A stretch of 64,000 nt of DNA from Lutimonas vermicola (GCF_038433205.1 NZ_JBCDNA010000003.1:682001-746000); one strand, 5' to 3'. Positions 24,998-34,364 are shown, counted from the first letter of the stretch. Notes: generated from the sequence alone by a model not told the origin. A program made the numbers and translations.

Positions 24998-26266
24998 ATG
25001 ATATTAAACGGAAATAATAAAATTGAGTTGATGGCACCGGCAGGAAATTTTGAGTCCTTGCAGGCAGCCTTGGATAATGGAGCTGATTCTGTTTATTTTG
25101 GAGTGGAGCAATTGAACATGAGAGCAAGGGCCTCCATCAACTTTACACTTGACGATCTCATCGAGATCTCTGCAAGGTGTAAGACAAAGAATGTCAGGAC
25201 ATATCTTACCTTAAATACAATCATCTACGATCATGATCTCAGTATTGTAAAAACCTTGCTGAAAAAAGCAAAGGAAGCTGATATTTCGGCAGTAATAGCA
25301 ATGGATCAGGCAGTTATAGCCATGGCCAGACAAGAAGGGATCGAAGTGCATATCTCAACTCAGATCAACATCACCAATATTGAAACCGTGAAGTTCTATG
25401 CCATGTTTGCCGACACGGTTGTATTGAGCCGTGAATTAAGCCTGCGTCAGGTGAAGAAGATTACTGAACAAATTGAGAAGGAACAGATCAAAGGGCCATC
25501 AGGAAGGTTATTGGAAATAGAGATTTTTGGGCATGGAGCGCTATGTATGGCTGTATCAGGTAAATGCTATATGAGCCTGCATTCCCATAATTCTTCAGCC
25601 AACCGCGGGGCCTGTAAACAAAATTGCCGGAAAAAATATACGGTAATCGATCAGGAAACCGGTTTTGAAATGGAACTTGACAATGAATACATTATGTCGC
25701 CTAAAGATCTTTGCACCATTGATTTTCTCGATCAGGTGGCGGATGCAGGGATAAAGGTACTGAAGATTGAGGGTCGTGGCAGGGCTCCCGAATATGTTGC
25801 CAGTGTTATTAGATCCTACAGGCAGGCTATTGATGCTTTGTCTGAAGGAACCTATGATAAAGAAAAAGTAATCGGCTGGATGCTGGAGCTTGAAAAAGTC
25901 TATAACAGAGGTTTCTGGAATGGTTATTATCTTGGCCAAAAGCTCGGAGAATGGAGTAAAGGATCGGGGTCGCATGCTACCCAGAAAAAGGTTTACATCG
26001 GTAAAGGAATACACTTTTTTCCAAAGGCGAATATCGGAGAGTTCAAACTGGAAGCTTTTGATCTTAAGATAGGTGATCAGATTTTGATCACAGGTCCAAC
26101 AACAGGAGCAAAAGAACTAACGATCAAAGAAATGTATGTCAATGATGAAAAGGGGGAAGTTGCCAAGAGGGGCGATAACATTACCTTGCCTCTTGAATTC
26201 AGGATTCGACCCAGTGATAAATTGTATAAAATAGTGGCTGTTGAAAAACCGGTTGAGACCATTTGA
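24998..26266 (+). CDS. U32 family protein (tRNA hydroxylation TrhP/YegQ type)
   Basis: A 422-residue protein with the peptidase U32 signature EIEIFGHGALCMAVSGKC at residues 173-190. Four cysteines (183, 190, 206 and 210) sit where the TrhP (YegQ) proteins hold an iron-sulfur cluster. In Escherichia coli TrhP acts in prephenate-dependent hydroxylation of uridine 34 in tRNA. The start ELMAPAGNFESLQAALDNGA is typical, and a C-terminal beta-barrel domain is present from about residue 330. The exact subgroup (collagenase-like or tRNA-modifying) is likely but not certain. Confidence 0.85.
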   Translation: MILNGNNKIELMAPAGNFESLQAALDNGADSVYFGVEQLNMRARASINFTLDDLIEISARCKTKNVRTYLTLNTIIYDHDLSIVKTLLKKAKEADISAVIAMDQAVIAMARQEGIEVHISTQINITNIETVKFYAMFADTVVLSRELSLRQVKKITEQIEKEQIKGPSGRLLEIEIFGHGALCMAVSGKCYMSLHSHNSSANRGACKQNCRKKYTVIDQETGFEMELDNEYIMSPKDLCTIDFLDQVADAGIKVLKIEGRGRAPEYVASVIRSYRQAIDALSEGTYDKEKVIGWMLELEKVYNRGFWNGYYLGQKLGEWSKGSGSHATQKKVYIGKGIHFFPKANIGEFKLEAFDLKIGDQILITGPTTGAKELTIKEMYVNDEKGEVAKRGDNITLPLEFRIRPSDKLYKIVAVEKPVETI

Positions 26267-26301
26267 TTTTCAGGCTGAATTTTGACCCTATGTCCAAATG
26301 A

Positions 26302-26487
26302 TCAGTGCAACCAGAAAGTAATGGTTGCGAAAAGTGCAATGGCTAAAAAAATACCGAGGGCCACAATCCAGACTTTTTTATAATATAACTTGTGCAGTTT
26401 TACATCTTTCCGGTAGCTAAATACCATCAGGATAATAAAAGAAACAGCAAAGATGGCTGCGAAAATAAGTTGTCCTCTACTAAACAT
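26302..26487 (-). CDS. Small two-helix membrane protein
   Basis: A 61-residue protein with two membrane helices (about residues 6-24 and 41-60) separated by a basic loop, YRKDVKLHKLYYKK. A minus-strand -7 box TACCTTTG at 26508-26515 lies just upstream of its start, which supports it as a real gene. I do not recognise the family. It is divergent from the SDR gene. Confidence 0.6.
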   Translation of the reverse strand: MFSRGQLIFAAIFAVSFIILMVFSYRKDVKLHKLYYKKVWIVALGIFLAIALFATITFWLH

Positions 26488-26507
26488 TTTAGTTATATTT
26501 AAGGCTG

Positions 26508-26515
26508 CAAAGGTA
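26508..26515 (-). promoter_or_regulatory. -7 box of the small membrane protein gene
   Basis: On the minus strand TACCTTTG matches TAnnTTTG, 21 bases before the ATG at 26487. A -33 element was not found. Confidence 0.4.
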
Positions 26516-26522
26516 ATACAAT

Positions 26523-27245
26523 ATGAGTAGAAATGCGATCGTTTTTGGTGCCACTTCAGGTATAGGTAAAGAACTGGCGAAACTTCTTGTAAATGATGGT
26601 TACAATGTATTGGTGACCGGCAGGCGCCAGGAGATGCTCGCTGCTGTCAAGGATGAAAATCCTGATAAATACATGACAAGGAGGCATGATATTACTGATC
26701 TTGAGGAAACAGAAAAACTTTTTAAGGAAATTCCTGCTATTTTTGAGACAGTTGACCTTATTGTGCACAATGCGGGAATAGGGGAGAATAATTTTAACCT
26801 GGAATGGGAAAAGGACCTGCCTACTTTGGAAACCAATGTAATGGGGGCAACAAAAGTATACCAGCTTTCATATAATTACTTTAAAAATCAGGGTTTTGGC
26901 CATCTGGTAAGTATTACTTCCATTGCCTCGCTAAGGGGCAACCGACATGTTCCGGCTTATCATGCTTCAAAGGCATTTCAGGCAAGTTACATGGAATCTT
27001 TATGGATGAAGGCCCGTAAAACAAAGAAGGCCAAAATATCAATTACCAATATTCTCCCTGGATATGTTGATACAGATATTATTACCGGGCCAACTTTTTG
27101 GATGGCTCCGGTTGATAAAGCGGTTAAGCAAATCTATTTGGCTATAAAGAAGAAGAAGAGAAAAGCATACATAACCAAAAGGTGGAGGTTGGTGGCTTTG
27201 ATGATGAAAATTGTTCCGCCTCAGATTTTAATAAAATATTTATAG
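26523..27245 (+). CDS. Short-chain dehydrogenase/reductase
   Basis: A 240-residue SDR with the cofactor motif GATSGIG (residues 9-15), NAG (83-85), Ser133, and the catalytic YHASK (Tyr146, Lys150). Arg residues after the first strand (TGRR) suggest NADP as cofactor. The C-terminus is basic and hydrophobic (KKKKRKAYITKRWRLVALMMK), possibly membrane-associated. The substrate is unknown. The MazG-like gene starts 6 bases later and is probably cotranscribed. Confidence 0.88.
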   Translation: MSRNAIVFGATSGIGKELAKLLVNDGYNVLVTGRRQEMLAAVKDENPDKYMTRRHDITDLEETEKLFKEIPAIFETVDLIVHNAGIGENNFNLEWEKDLPTLETNVMGATKVYQLSYNYFKNQGFGHLVSITSIASLRGNRHVPAYHASKAFQASYMESLWMKARKTKKAKISITNILPGYVDTDIITGPTFWMAPVDKAVKQIYLAIKKKKRKAYITKRWRLVALMMKIVPPQILIKYL

Positions 27246-27251
27246 TTTCAG

Positions 27252-27644
27252 ATGAAGAATAAAATAAAGGCAGTTCAGGATTTTCACGAAGCATTCGGGT
27301 TAGGTGTGCAGCATCAGCCGGTGGCAAGGTTATCAGAACAGAAGTTAAAGCTCCGATTTGATTTAATGGATGAAGAGAACAGGGAATACCTTGAAGCTGC
27401 CGTAAATAATGATTTGGTTGAAGTAGCCGATGCGCTTGGAGATATGCTGTATATACTGTGCGGTACTATTCTGGAGCACGGGATGCAATATAAAATTGAA
27501 GAAGTATTCAACGAAATCCAGAGAAGCAATATGAGTAAGTTAGGCGCCGATGGCAATCCAATTTATCGCGAGGACGGAAAGGTCATGAAAGGCCCCAATT
27601 ATTTTAAACCCAATATAGATTCAATACTGAATGCAGCGCCTTAG
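27252..27644 (+). CDS. MazG-like nucleotide pyrophosphohydrolase
   Basis: A 130-residue all-alpha NTP pyrophosphohydrolase of the phosphoribosyl-ATP pyrophosphohydrolase-like group. The acidic metal site is visible as DEENREYLEAA and EVADALGDMLYIL (the ExxxD pattern). A late segment with DGNPIYREDGKVMKGPNYFKP is typical of this subgroup. Probably it clears non-standard nucleotides; the exact substrate is unknown. A hairpin follows its stop codon. Confidence 0.78.
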   Translation: MKNKIKAVQDFHEAFGLGVQHQPVARLSEQKLKLRFDLMDEENREYLEAAVNNDLVEVADALGDMLYILCGTILEHGMQYKIEEVFNEIQRSNMSKLGADGNPIYREDGKVMKGPNYFKPNIDSILNAAP

Positions 27645-27657
27645 TGCAAAAAGCAAA

Positions 27658-27683
27658 AGGGCCTCATTGTAAAATGAGGCCCT
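27658..27683. terminator. Hairpin between convergent genes
   Basis: AGGGCCTCATT pairs with AATGAGGCCCT around a short loop, between the MazG-like gene and the end of ilvE. No long T run follows on the plus strand. Confidence 0.55.
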
Positions 27684-27687
27684 GATA

Positions 27688-28758
27688 TTATTTCACACTG
27701 TATCGCCAGCCAAATTTATCCGCAGAACGATTGTACTGGATATCGGTAATCTGTTTTTTCAATGTAGCAGCAAATGTATTGTCCAACTCAGGAAGGACAT
27801 AGTCTTTTTCCTGATAACCAAAACCTGAAATTGGCGAAATAACTGCAGCAGTACCGGCACCGAACATTTCCTTAAGGCTGCCGTTATCGGAGGCTTCAAT
27901 GATCTCATGAACTGAAATATTTCTGACCTCAACCGCAATTCCCTGATCTTTGGCTATTTCAATAATACTTTTTCTGGTTATACCGTCTAGTATCCTGTCA
28001 CTTGTTGGCGCCGTGATCAGCGTGTCGTTGATCCTGATAAAGATATTCATGGCCCCGGCCTCCTCAATGTATTCATGAGTTGTATCATCGGTCCAGATCA
28101 CTTGCTGATAACCCTTTTGAATCGCAAGATTCGTCGGGTAGAACTGACCGGCATAGTTACCGCCTGCCTTGGCAAATCCAACCCCGCCATTAGCAGATCT
28201 CGAATAATGCTGTTCGATCAAAACCTTGAGTTTCCCACCAAAATAGGGACCTGACGGTGAGCAGGCAATAATGAATTTATATTTGTCCGAAGGAGAGGCA
28301 TGGAAGCCATTTCCCGAGGCGAATATAAATGGCCTTATATACAGAGAGCTGTCTTTTGTAGTTGGAATCCAGTCTTTTTCAAGCAATAACAGTGCCTCCA
28401 GGCCTTCCATAAAATAAGCTTCAGGAAGTTCAGGCATGGCGAGTCTTTTAGATGATATATTCAATCTTTTCTGATTGTCAAAAGGCCTGAACAGCCATAT
28501 GTCGTCCTGCGCATCTTTATAGGCTTTCATCCCTTCAAAAACAGATTGTCCATAGTGGAATATTTTCGCCGAAGGATCTAGGCTTATGGCCCCGTATGGC
28601 ACAATTTTTGGAGAGCTCCATTTACCATTTTCAAAATCGCAAACAAGCATGTGATCAGTGTACACCTGTCCAAATGGAAGATTGTTAAAATCCACCTGGT
28701 TTATTTTTGAATTTTTTACCTTTTGTATGGTGATCTTTTGACTAACTTCTAAACTCAT
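27688..28758 (-). CDS. ilvE: Branched-chain amino acid aminotransferase
   Basis: A 356-residue class IV aminotransferase that makes leucine, isoleucine and valine from their keto acids with glutamate. The region AKAGGNYAGQ gives the PLP-binding lysine (Lys197) and SVFEGMKAY is a typical N-terminal block. LYIRPFIFASG and FGAGTAAVISPI are further family features; the length fits the BCAT group. A minus-strand -7 box, TACTTTTG, lies at 28776-28783. It stands alone, separated from the ilv genes. Confidence 0.93.
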   Translation of the reverse strand: MSLEVSQKITIQKVKNSKINQVDFNNLPFGQVYTDHMLVCDFENGKWSSPKIVPYGAISLDPSAKIFHYGQSVFEGMKAYKDAQDDIWLFRPFDNQKRLNISSKRLAMPELPEAYFMEGLEALLLLEKDWIPTTKDSSLYIRPFIFASGNGFHASPSDKYKFIIACSPSGPYFGGKLKVLIEQHYSRSANGGVGFAKAGGNYAGQFYPTNLAIQKGYQQVIWTDDTTHEYIEEAGAMNIFIRINDTLITAPTSDRILDGITRKSIIEIAKDQGIAVEVRNISVHEIIEASDNGSLKEMFGAGTAAVISPISGFGYQEKDYVLPELDNTFAATLKKQITDIQYNRSADKFGWRYSVK

Positions 28759-28775
28759 AGTTCTGATATTTTAAA

Positions 28776-28783
28776 CAAAAGTA
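28776..28783 (-). promoter_or_regulatory. -7 box of ilvE
   Basis: TACTTTTG on the minus strand fits TAnnTTTG; the ATG lies 18 bases downstream. No -33 TTG is evident. Confidence 0.45.
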
Positions 28784-28929
28784 ATTATTATCGCTTAAAA
28801 AATGGAAAATTGGCTGCTTTTTATACTGAGTATAATCGGTTAAGAGAAAGACGCAATCTGGGCCTTTCGTATTCTCTATCGTTTTGTTCTAAGCTGTATG
28901 TCTGCAACGAATTATAAAGATAAGATCGA

Positions 28930-28957
28930 TTGAAAGTATTTTTATTCTTTACCTTTG
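28930..28957 (+). promoter_or_regulatory. Promoter of mnmD
   Basis: TTG at 28930-28932 and TACCTTTG at 28950-28957 are 17 bases apart, a full match. The start codon follows 17 bases after the -7 box. Confidence 0.65.
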
Positions 28958-28973
28958 CAGCGATTTCAAACGA

Positions 28974-29651
28974 ATGGAAAGAAAAATTATAAAAACCTCA
29001 GATGGTTCGCTAAGCGTTTATTTACCCGAATGGGATGAAAACTATCATTCGAAACATGGAGCGATTCAGGAAGCTTATCACGTTTTTATCAGAAACGGAT
29101 TGGATCTCTTTAAGGATGGGAGCAGGCTAAGTATTCTTGAAATGGGATTTGGAACAGGCCTTAATTGTTTTATCAGTTTGCTCGAAGCCATAAAAAGGGA
29201 TTTAAAAATTGATTATGTGGGGCTTGAGGGCTATCCTTTGGAAATTGAAATGGTCTCTGAACTGCATTATCCCAAACAGCTGGGGGCTGAAGAACAGGTT
29301 AAGGCGTTTGATCTCATGCAAACAGCCGAATGGGATGTTCCCATAAAGCCCATCTCAAATTTCTCATTGACTAAAAAAGAAATGATGTTTGAGGATTTTC
29401 AGGGAAAAGAAGCCTTTGATCTGATCTATTTTGATGCCTTTGGCGCAAGAGTACAGCCCGAATTGTGGACTGAACACATTTTTAAGAAGATGTATGATGC
29501 TTTAACCAAAAACGGCATACTTGTTACATATGCCGCCAAAGGAAGTGTTAGGAGAGCGATGCAGGCTGTTGGGCTCCGGGTGGAGAGATTGCCCGGGCCT
29601 CCGGGTAAAAGAGAAATGTTGAGAGGAGTAAAAGAAGCTGGTATAGTGTAA
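28974..29651 (+). CDS. mnmD: tRNA mnm5s2U methyltransferase, MnmD type
   Basis: A 225-residue SAM-dependent methyltransferase corresponding to the N-terminal methylase domain of MnmC, which completes the modification of uridine 34 in some tRNAs. The family start is visible as KTSDGSLSVYLPEWDENYHSKHGA, then the SAM motif LEMGFGTGLNC and the DLIYFDAFG catalytic region. The oxidase domain of MnmC is absent, which is the stand-alone MnmD form. It is followed by a PAP2 gene on the same strand. Confidence 0.88.
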   Translation: MERKIIKTSDGSLSVYLPEWDENYHSKHGAIQEAYHVFIRNGLDLFKDGSRLSILEMGFGTGLNCFISLLEAIKRDLKIDYVGLEGYPLEIEMVSELHYPKQLGAEEQVKAFDLMQTAEWDVPIKPISNFSLTKKEMMFEDFQGKEAFDLIYFDAFGARVQPELWTEHIFKKMYDALTKNGILVTYAAKGSVRRAMQAVGLRVERLPGPPGKREMLRGVKEAGIV

Positions 29652-29689
29652 ATATAAAGAACGGCAAGTGTGTTTTAATTGATAAAAGA

Positions 29690-30364
29690 GTGAGATATTT
29701 AAAGCAGTTATTAGGTGAGAAAAGCGTCCTTTTGTTGATGTTGCCATTTCTTTTGGGCATTGGCTTTTTGATGATCAGTTTCGGAAAGGGGCCATCTCAT
29801 TTATTGGTGAATAAATGGAATTCCCCGGCAGCCGATATTTTTTTTAAGTATGCAACCCATCTTGGCGACGGTGCCATATTCGCTGTGGTCATTGTGATTT
29901 TGGCATTTGTTAAATTTCGATGGGCTCTGTACGAACTTGTTGCGGCTTTAATGACGCTGGTATTCGTTTTTATAGCGAAACAATTGATATTTAAAGGTAT
30001 GCCGAGGCCTACAGCCTATTTTGAAAACGCTGAAGTACTTCATCTTGTAGAAGGAGTTAAGACCCATGCAATGAATAGTTTTCCATCGGGCCATACCATT
30101 ACGGCATTTGCTGTTTTTGTGATCCTGATACTCATCGTAAAAAACAATTTCCTCAAAATCCTCTTCGCGATCATTGCGATTCTGGCAGGTTGGTCACGAG
30201 TCTATTTGTCACAACATTTTCTGGGGGATGTTTTGTCCGGGGCCCTGATCGGATCGATGATTGCAGTATTTAGCTGTTCCCTTGTCGATAATTTGAGTAT
30301 ATTTAAAACGGCTTGGATCGATAAAAATCTGTTGCAACTATTCAGTAAAAAGCATGACGAATAA
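29690..30364 (+). CDS. PAP2 family membrane phosphatase
   Basis: A 224-residue protein with about six membrane helices and the three acid-phosphatase motifs: KGMPRP (Lys102 to Pro107), PSGH (132-135) and SRVYLSQHFLGD (Ser169 to Asp180). Such enzymes hydrolyse phosphatidic acid, undecaprenyl pyrophosphate or lipid A phosphates at the outer face of the membrane. The start is GTG. It overlaps the following GT39 gene by 11 bases, so the two are probably coupled. Confidence 0.88.
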   Translation: MRYLKQLLGEKSVLLLMLPFLLGIGFLMISFGKGPSHLLVNKWNSPAADIFFKYATHLGDGAIFAVVIVILAFVKFRWALYELVAALMTLVFVFIAKQLIFKGMPRPTAYFENAEVLHLVEGVKTHAMNSFPSGHTITAFAVFVILILIVKNNFLKILFAIIAILAGWSRVYLSQHFLGDVLSGALIGSMIAVFSCSLVDNLSIFKTAWIDKNLLQLFSKKHDE

Positions 30365-31886
30365 GCAAAAGCTGGGTTTATTAATCATTATTTCCACCTT
30401 GATCAGGGTAATAGTTGGGTCTTATATACAACTTGGAAATGACGAAGTGTATTACTGGACCTATGCCAGGTATCCTGACTGGAGCCATTTTGACCATCCT
30501 CCCATGGTTGGTTTTTTTGAGCAGTTGTTTTCTCTCAATCTTTTGTTTGAGTCGGAATTGGCATTGAGACTCGGCTTTATAATCTCCGGGACCCTCAGCA
30601 CGATATTATTATACTTTATTGGAAAGGAAGTCAAAGATGAAAGAACTGGATTGCTGGCAGCAATTCTTTTTAATACAAGTATTTATGGTTTTATTATCAG
30701 TGGTTTATTTATCATGCCTGATGGCCCTCTTGTATTGTTTTGGATGACTTCCCTTCTATTTTTTATCAAGTATCAAAAAGCAACGGAAAAATTTAAAATT
30801 AACCTTTTCCTGAGCATATCGATGATTAGCCTTTCCATGGCTGTCTATGCCAAATACCAGGCGGTGTATCTGCTTTTCGGATATGGCCTTTACTGGATCT
30901 TGTATAAAAGGGATCAGCTAAAGAATCCGGTACTTTATCTCAATATAAGCTTTACGGCTCTTATTGTTTTTATCATTGTATACTGGAATTACCTCAACAG
31001 TTTTAGCGGAATGAGTTATCATTCAGAACGCGTAACCCTTTTTAGCCTCAATTTTAACCTGGATTCCTTCCTGAGGGAAGTTGTAGGACAGATAGCCTAT
31101 AATAATCCGTATAACTATATCATTATACTGATCGCTTTGTTCTCCTTTAAAAACAAAAGGTTTATAGATTTACAGTATTTCTGGTTATTCCTGTTTATCA
31201 GTTTGCCCCTGATTGTTACAACCCTTTTCTTTTCGCTCTACAGGGATACCCTTCCACATTGGTCGGGAGTATCTTTTCTTTGCCTGGCAGTTTTGGCTGC
31301 GGCTTATCTTTCTGAACGGCCGCGAACTCCTTTACTGTACTTCACATTATGTATGGTTTTTTCTCTTGTTTTAATTGGAATGGGCGTGGTGAACAGAGGT
31401 TGGGTCATAGACTCCGCCTTCGACTCAAAAACAGAAAGTACAAAATTGGGAAAGAATGACCCCACCCTGGATATGTTCGGTTGGGATCAGTTTAGAAATG
31501 AACTGGAGCATCTTGAAACTGATCGATCTGAATTGGCGGGGCTGCCACTGATTTCAAACAAATGGTACCCGGGATCTCATTTGTTCTATTATGTTGCCCG
31601 CCCAATGGAAAAGGATCTATATGTTCTTGGTGACATGAAGGATATGCATAAGTATTATTGGATCAATCAAACCCGGCCTCCTTTAAAAGAGGGTCAGAAC
31701 GGGATTTATATCACTTATAGCAGAAATTTTAAGGACCCCAGAAATACCATGCAGGACTATTTTAGCGAGATGGAATTGTTGCGTCAATTTCCGGTTCTGA
31801 GATCAGGAAAAACAGTTGAATACGGCTATATTTATTTGCTTCGAGGTTATAAAAACAGTAACTTAGGGGGTGAAGTTAAAGAGTGA
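30354..31886 (+). CDS. GT39/ArnT-type membrane glycosyltransferase
   Basis: A 510-residue polytopic protein with about 11 helices. The loop motifs of the PMT/ArnT superfamily are present: NDEVYYW (residues 29-35, with Asp30-Glu31) and HFDHPP (45-50). These enzymes move sugars from polyprenyl-phosphate donors to lipids or proteins on the periplasmic side. The overlap with a PAP2 gene suggests a shared pathway, for example lipid A or wall lipid modification. The acceptor is unknown. Confidence 0.85.
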   Translation: MTNKQKLGLLIIISTLIRVIVGSYIQLGNDEVYYWTYARYPDWSHFDHPPMVGFFEQLFSLNLLFESELALRLGFIISGTLSTILLYFIGKEVKDERTGLLAAILFNTSIYGFIISGLFIMPDGPLVLFWMTSLLFFIKYQKATEKFKINLFLSISMISLSMAVYAKYQAVYLLFGYGLYWILYKRDQLKNPVLYLNISFTALIVFIIVYWNYLNSFSGMSYHSERVTLFSLNFNLDSFLREVVGQIAYNNPYNYIIILIALFSFKNKRFIDLQYFWLFLFISLPLIVTTLFFSLYRDTLPHWSGVSFLCLAVLAAAYLSERPRTPLLYFTLCMVFSLVLIGMGVVNRGWVIDSAFDSKTESTKLGKNDPTLDMFGWDQFRNELEHLETDRSELAGLPLISNKWYPGSHLFYYVARPMEKDLYVLGDMKDMHKYYWINQTRPPLKEGQNGIYITYSRNFKDPRNTMQDYFSEMELLRQFPVLRSGKTVEYGYIYLLRGYKNSNLGGEVKE

Positions 31887-31890
31887 TGTT

Positions 31891-32031
31891 ATGACTGATA
31901 CGAAATTCATCAAACGCAAAAAACCGAATTATGTCAGGATGATTATTTTGGTTGTGATTTTACTGCTGGTCATATTTTTGTTTTTCAGTATAGAGTCGTT
32001 GTTATCGGGTTTATTTGAAATTAAGGAATAG
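31891..32031 (+). CDS. Small single-helix membrane protein, 46 residues
   Basis: Starting 5 bases after the glycosyltransferase stop, this short frame reads MTDTKFIKRKKPNYVRM, then one hydrophobic helix (residues 17-33), then FSIESLLSGLFEIKE. A basic N-terminus followed by one helix gives the positive-inside orientation of a real small membrane protein. It probably belongs to the PAP2/GT39 unit. The family is not known to me. Confidence 0.5.
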   Translation: MTDTKFIKRKKPNYVRMIILVVILLLVIFLFFSIESLLSGLFEIKE

Positions 32032-32108
32032 TTGATAGCTTCCTTTGGATTTCCCCCATTACTTCCTAAACTGAAAAACAGACAAGAACTATTTTGGTTT
32101 GTAATGCC

Positions 32109-33110
32109 TCAAACAACGCTTTCATTCAGCATCTCCCAAAGTTTATCTTTTAACTCCACCAGCCCGGTTTGATCAAAAGAGGAGATAAATACATGTGGCA
32201 AATCTTTTGGGATTTCATCAGTCAATTCTGCTTTCAATTCTTCATCGAGCATGTCAGACTTTGAGATAGCCAGAAGCCTGTCCTTATCCAGTAATTCCGG
32301 GTTGTGTTTTTTGAGCTCATTCAAAAGAATATCGTATTCTTTTTGAATATTCTCACTGTCTGCAGGAATAAGGAATAAAAGGCTTGAATTCCTTTCAATA
32401 TGCCTTAAAAATCTATGACCCAAACCTTTTCCTTCTGCCGCCCCTTCTATAATACCGGGAATATCGGCCATAACAAAACTTTTAAAATCACGGTATTCCA
32501 CAATTCCGAGGTTAGGCTTTAGCGTCGTGAATTCATAATCGGCAATTTTTGGTTTTGCCGAAGTAAGTACAGACAATAAAGTTGATTTACCTGCATTAGG
32601 AAAACCAACCAGTCCAACATCGGCCAAAAGTTTTAGCTCAAGCTGATACCAACCTTCCTTTCCTTCAATTCCGGGTTGAGCGTACCTCGGCGTCTGATTT
32701 GTTGCCGATTTGAAGTGCCAGTTTCCTCTTCCGCCCATACCTCCTTCGCAAAGGACGATTTCCTGGTGATCTTCAGTGATCTCAAAAAGCACTTCCTGAG
32801 TTTCCCCGTCTTTTACAATGGTGCCGAGAGGAACATGTACATAGACATCTTCACCGTCCTTTCCGGTGCTTCTGTTTTTGCTTCCTGCCCCGCCATGATC
32901 GGCCTTAAAATGTTTTTTGAATTTAAGATGGAACAAGGTCCACATATTTTTATCTCCACGCAGGATCACATGACCTCCGCGTCCTCCGTCTCCGCCATCA
33001 GGACCTCCCTTTGTGATGTATTTTTCCCTGTGCAGGTGCACTGAGCCCTTGCCTCCTTTTCCGGAGGCGGCAAAGATTTTAATATAATCAACAAAATTCC
33101 CTTCAGTCAT
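32109..33110 (-). CDS. obgE: GTPase Obg
   Basis: A 333-residue GTPase involved in late 50S ribosome assembly and growth control. It has the glycine-rich Obg domain (GGDGGRGGHVIL and later HGGAGSKN) up to about residue 158, then the G domain with GFPNAGKS (169-176), the G3 DIPG and SKSD of the G4 motif. It lacks the C-terminal OCT extension that some species have. It is the last gene of the hpt-adk-obgE unit on the minus strand. Confidence 0.95.
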   Translation of the reverse strand: MTEGNFVDYIKIFAASGKGGKGSVHLHREKYITKGGPDGGDGGRGGHVILRGDKNMWTLFHLKFKKHFKADHGGAGSKNRSTGKDGEDVYVHVPLGTIVKDGETQEVLFEITEDHQEIVLCEGGMGGRGNWHFKSATNQTPRYAQPGIEGKEGWYQLELKLLADVGLVGFPNAGKSTLLSVLTSAKPKIADYEFTTLKPNLGIVEYRDFKSFVMADIPGIIEGAAEGKGLGHRFLRHIERNSSLLFLIPADSENIQKEYDILLNELKKHNPELLDKDRLLAISKSDMLDEELKAELTDEIPKDLPHVFISSFDQTGLVELKDKLWEMLNESVV

Positions 33111-33151
33111 AACGGTTGTATAGCGGTTATTTCACAGTAACGGATGATCCG

Positions 33152-33724
33152 TTACAGGCTGTCTATTACCTTTTCAAGTTTCGACGTAATTTCAGATATA
33201 GTACCTACGCCATCCACTCCATAATATTTACCCTGCTTCTCGTAATACTCTTTTAATACGGCAGTTTTCGATTCGTATTCATTGAACCTGTTTTTGATCT
33301 TGCTTTCATCCTGATCGTCCGAACGGCCACTTGTTTTACCTCTGTTCAGCAACCTTTCGACCAGCAAGTTTTCGGGTACTTCAAGCGCGACCATCCCACT
33401 TATACTTGTATTTTTTTCCTTAAGGAATTCATCAAGAGACATTGCCTGAGACTCCGTTCTTGGAAACCCATCGAAAATAAAGCCTTTTGCCCCGGGGTTA
33501 TTATTCACTTCAGCCTTGAGCATGTCAATGGTCACTTGATCGGGTACCAAATCCCCATTATCCATATAGGATTTTGCCAGCATGCCCAAATCGGTTTTGT
33601 TTTTAATATTAAACCTGAAAACGTCACCTGTAGAAATATGAATCAATCCGTATTTATTTTTTAATACTTCTGCCTGAGTGCCTTTACCTGCTCCCGGAGG
33701 TCCGAATAAAACTATATTTTTCAT
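33152..33724 (-). CDS. adk: Adenylate kinase
   Basis: A 190-residue enzyme with the P-loop GPPGAGKGTQ at residues 7-16 and the FDGFPRTESQA motif. The LID region is short (GRSDDQDESKIKNRFNEY), the short-lid form without a zinc site. It interconverts AMP, ADP and ATP. It is 42 bases after hpt and 41 bases before obgE. Confidence 0.95.
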   Translation of the reverse strand: MKNIVLFGPPGAGKGTQAEVLKNKYGLIHISTGDVFRFNIKNKTDLGMLAKSYMDNGDLVPDQVTIDMLKAEVNNNPGAKGFIFDGFPRTESQAMSLDEFLKEKNTSISGMVALEVPENLLVERLLNRGKTSGRSDDQDESKIKNRFNEYESKTAVLKEYYEKQGKYYGVDGVGTISEITSKLEKVIDSL

Positions 33725-33766
33725 GATAATTAAATTATATCTGGAGTTATGAGTTTACGAATCAAT

Positions 33767-34306
33767 TTATAATTTCAGTTGATATATGTCTGACAAGTTT
33801 CTTCCAAGGCCATCATAATCAAGTCCATAACCTACAATAAATTTATCTTCAATAGATTTGCCAATATAATCAATAGGTAATTCTTTCCTAAAAACATCCG
33901 GTTTAAAAAACAGGGTCGCAATCTTTAGTTGTTTTACATTCTTGTCGCGAAAGATCTCATGGATCTCTGCAAGGGTATTACCCGTGTCGATAATATCTTC
34001 AAGGATGACAACCGTTTTACCGGTAAGATCTTCATTTATGCCTACCAAATGTTTTATTTTCCCGGTGGAATTCACACCTTCATAAGATGCCATTTTAACA
34101 AAGGTTATATGACAATCATGAGGGTAATTTCTCACAAAATCGGCAGCAAACATAAACGAACCATTGAGAATCCCTATAAAAACAGGAACCTCATCCGGAC
34201 CAATATCTTCTGCGATCTGATTTGCCAGGAACTTCACATAACTGTTTATTCTGTCACGATCGATAAAAGACACGAAATGTTTGTCATGAATTTTTATACT
34301 TTCCAT
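33767..34306 (-). CDS. hpt: Hypoxanthine phosphoribosyltransferase
   Basis: A 179-residue purine salvage enzyme with the PRPP-binding motif VVILEDIIDTGNT and the FVGYGLDYDGLGRN segment near the C-terminus that is typical of HGPRT. The start is the ATG at 34306 (MESIKIHDKHF); a TTG nine bases upstream would add three residues and is less likely. It heads the hpt-adk-obgE unit, with a -7 box TATTTTTG at 34357-34364 on the minus strand. Confidence 0.93.
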   Translation of the reverse strand: MESIKIHDKHFVSFIDRDRINSYVKFLANQIAEDIGPDEVPVFIGILNGSFMFAADFVRNYPHDCHITFVKMASYEGVNSTGKIKHLVGINEDLTGKTVVILEDIIDTGNTLAEIHEIFRDKNVKQLKIATLFFKPDVFRKELPIDYIGKSIEDKFIVGYGLDYDGLGRNLSDIYQLKL

Positions 34307-34356
34307 TGATAACAAATAATTTTAAGACTTTACTATCTTAATTTGATAAGAAAATG

Positions 34357-34364
34357 CAAAAATA
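34357..34364 (-). promoter_or_regulatory. -7 box of the hpt-adk-obgE unit
   Basis: TATTTTTG on the minus strand fits TAnnTTTG; the ATG of hpt lies about 50 bases downstream. It sits just beyond the terminator that ends secDF. Confidence 0.45.
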
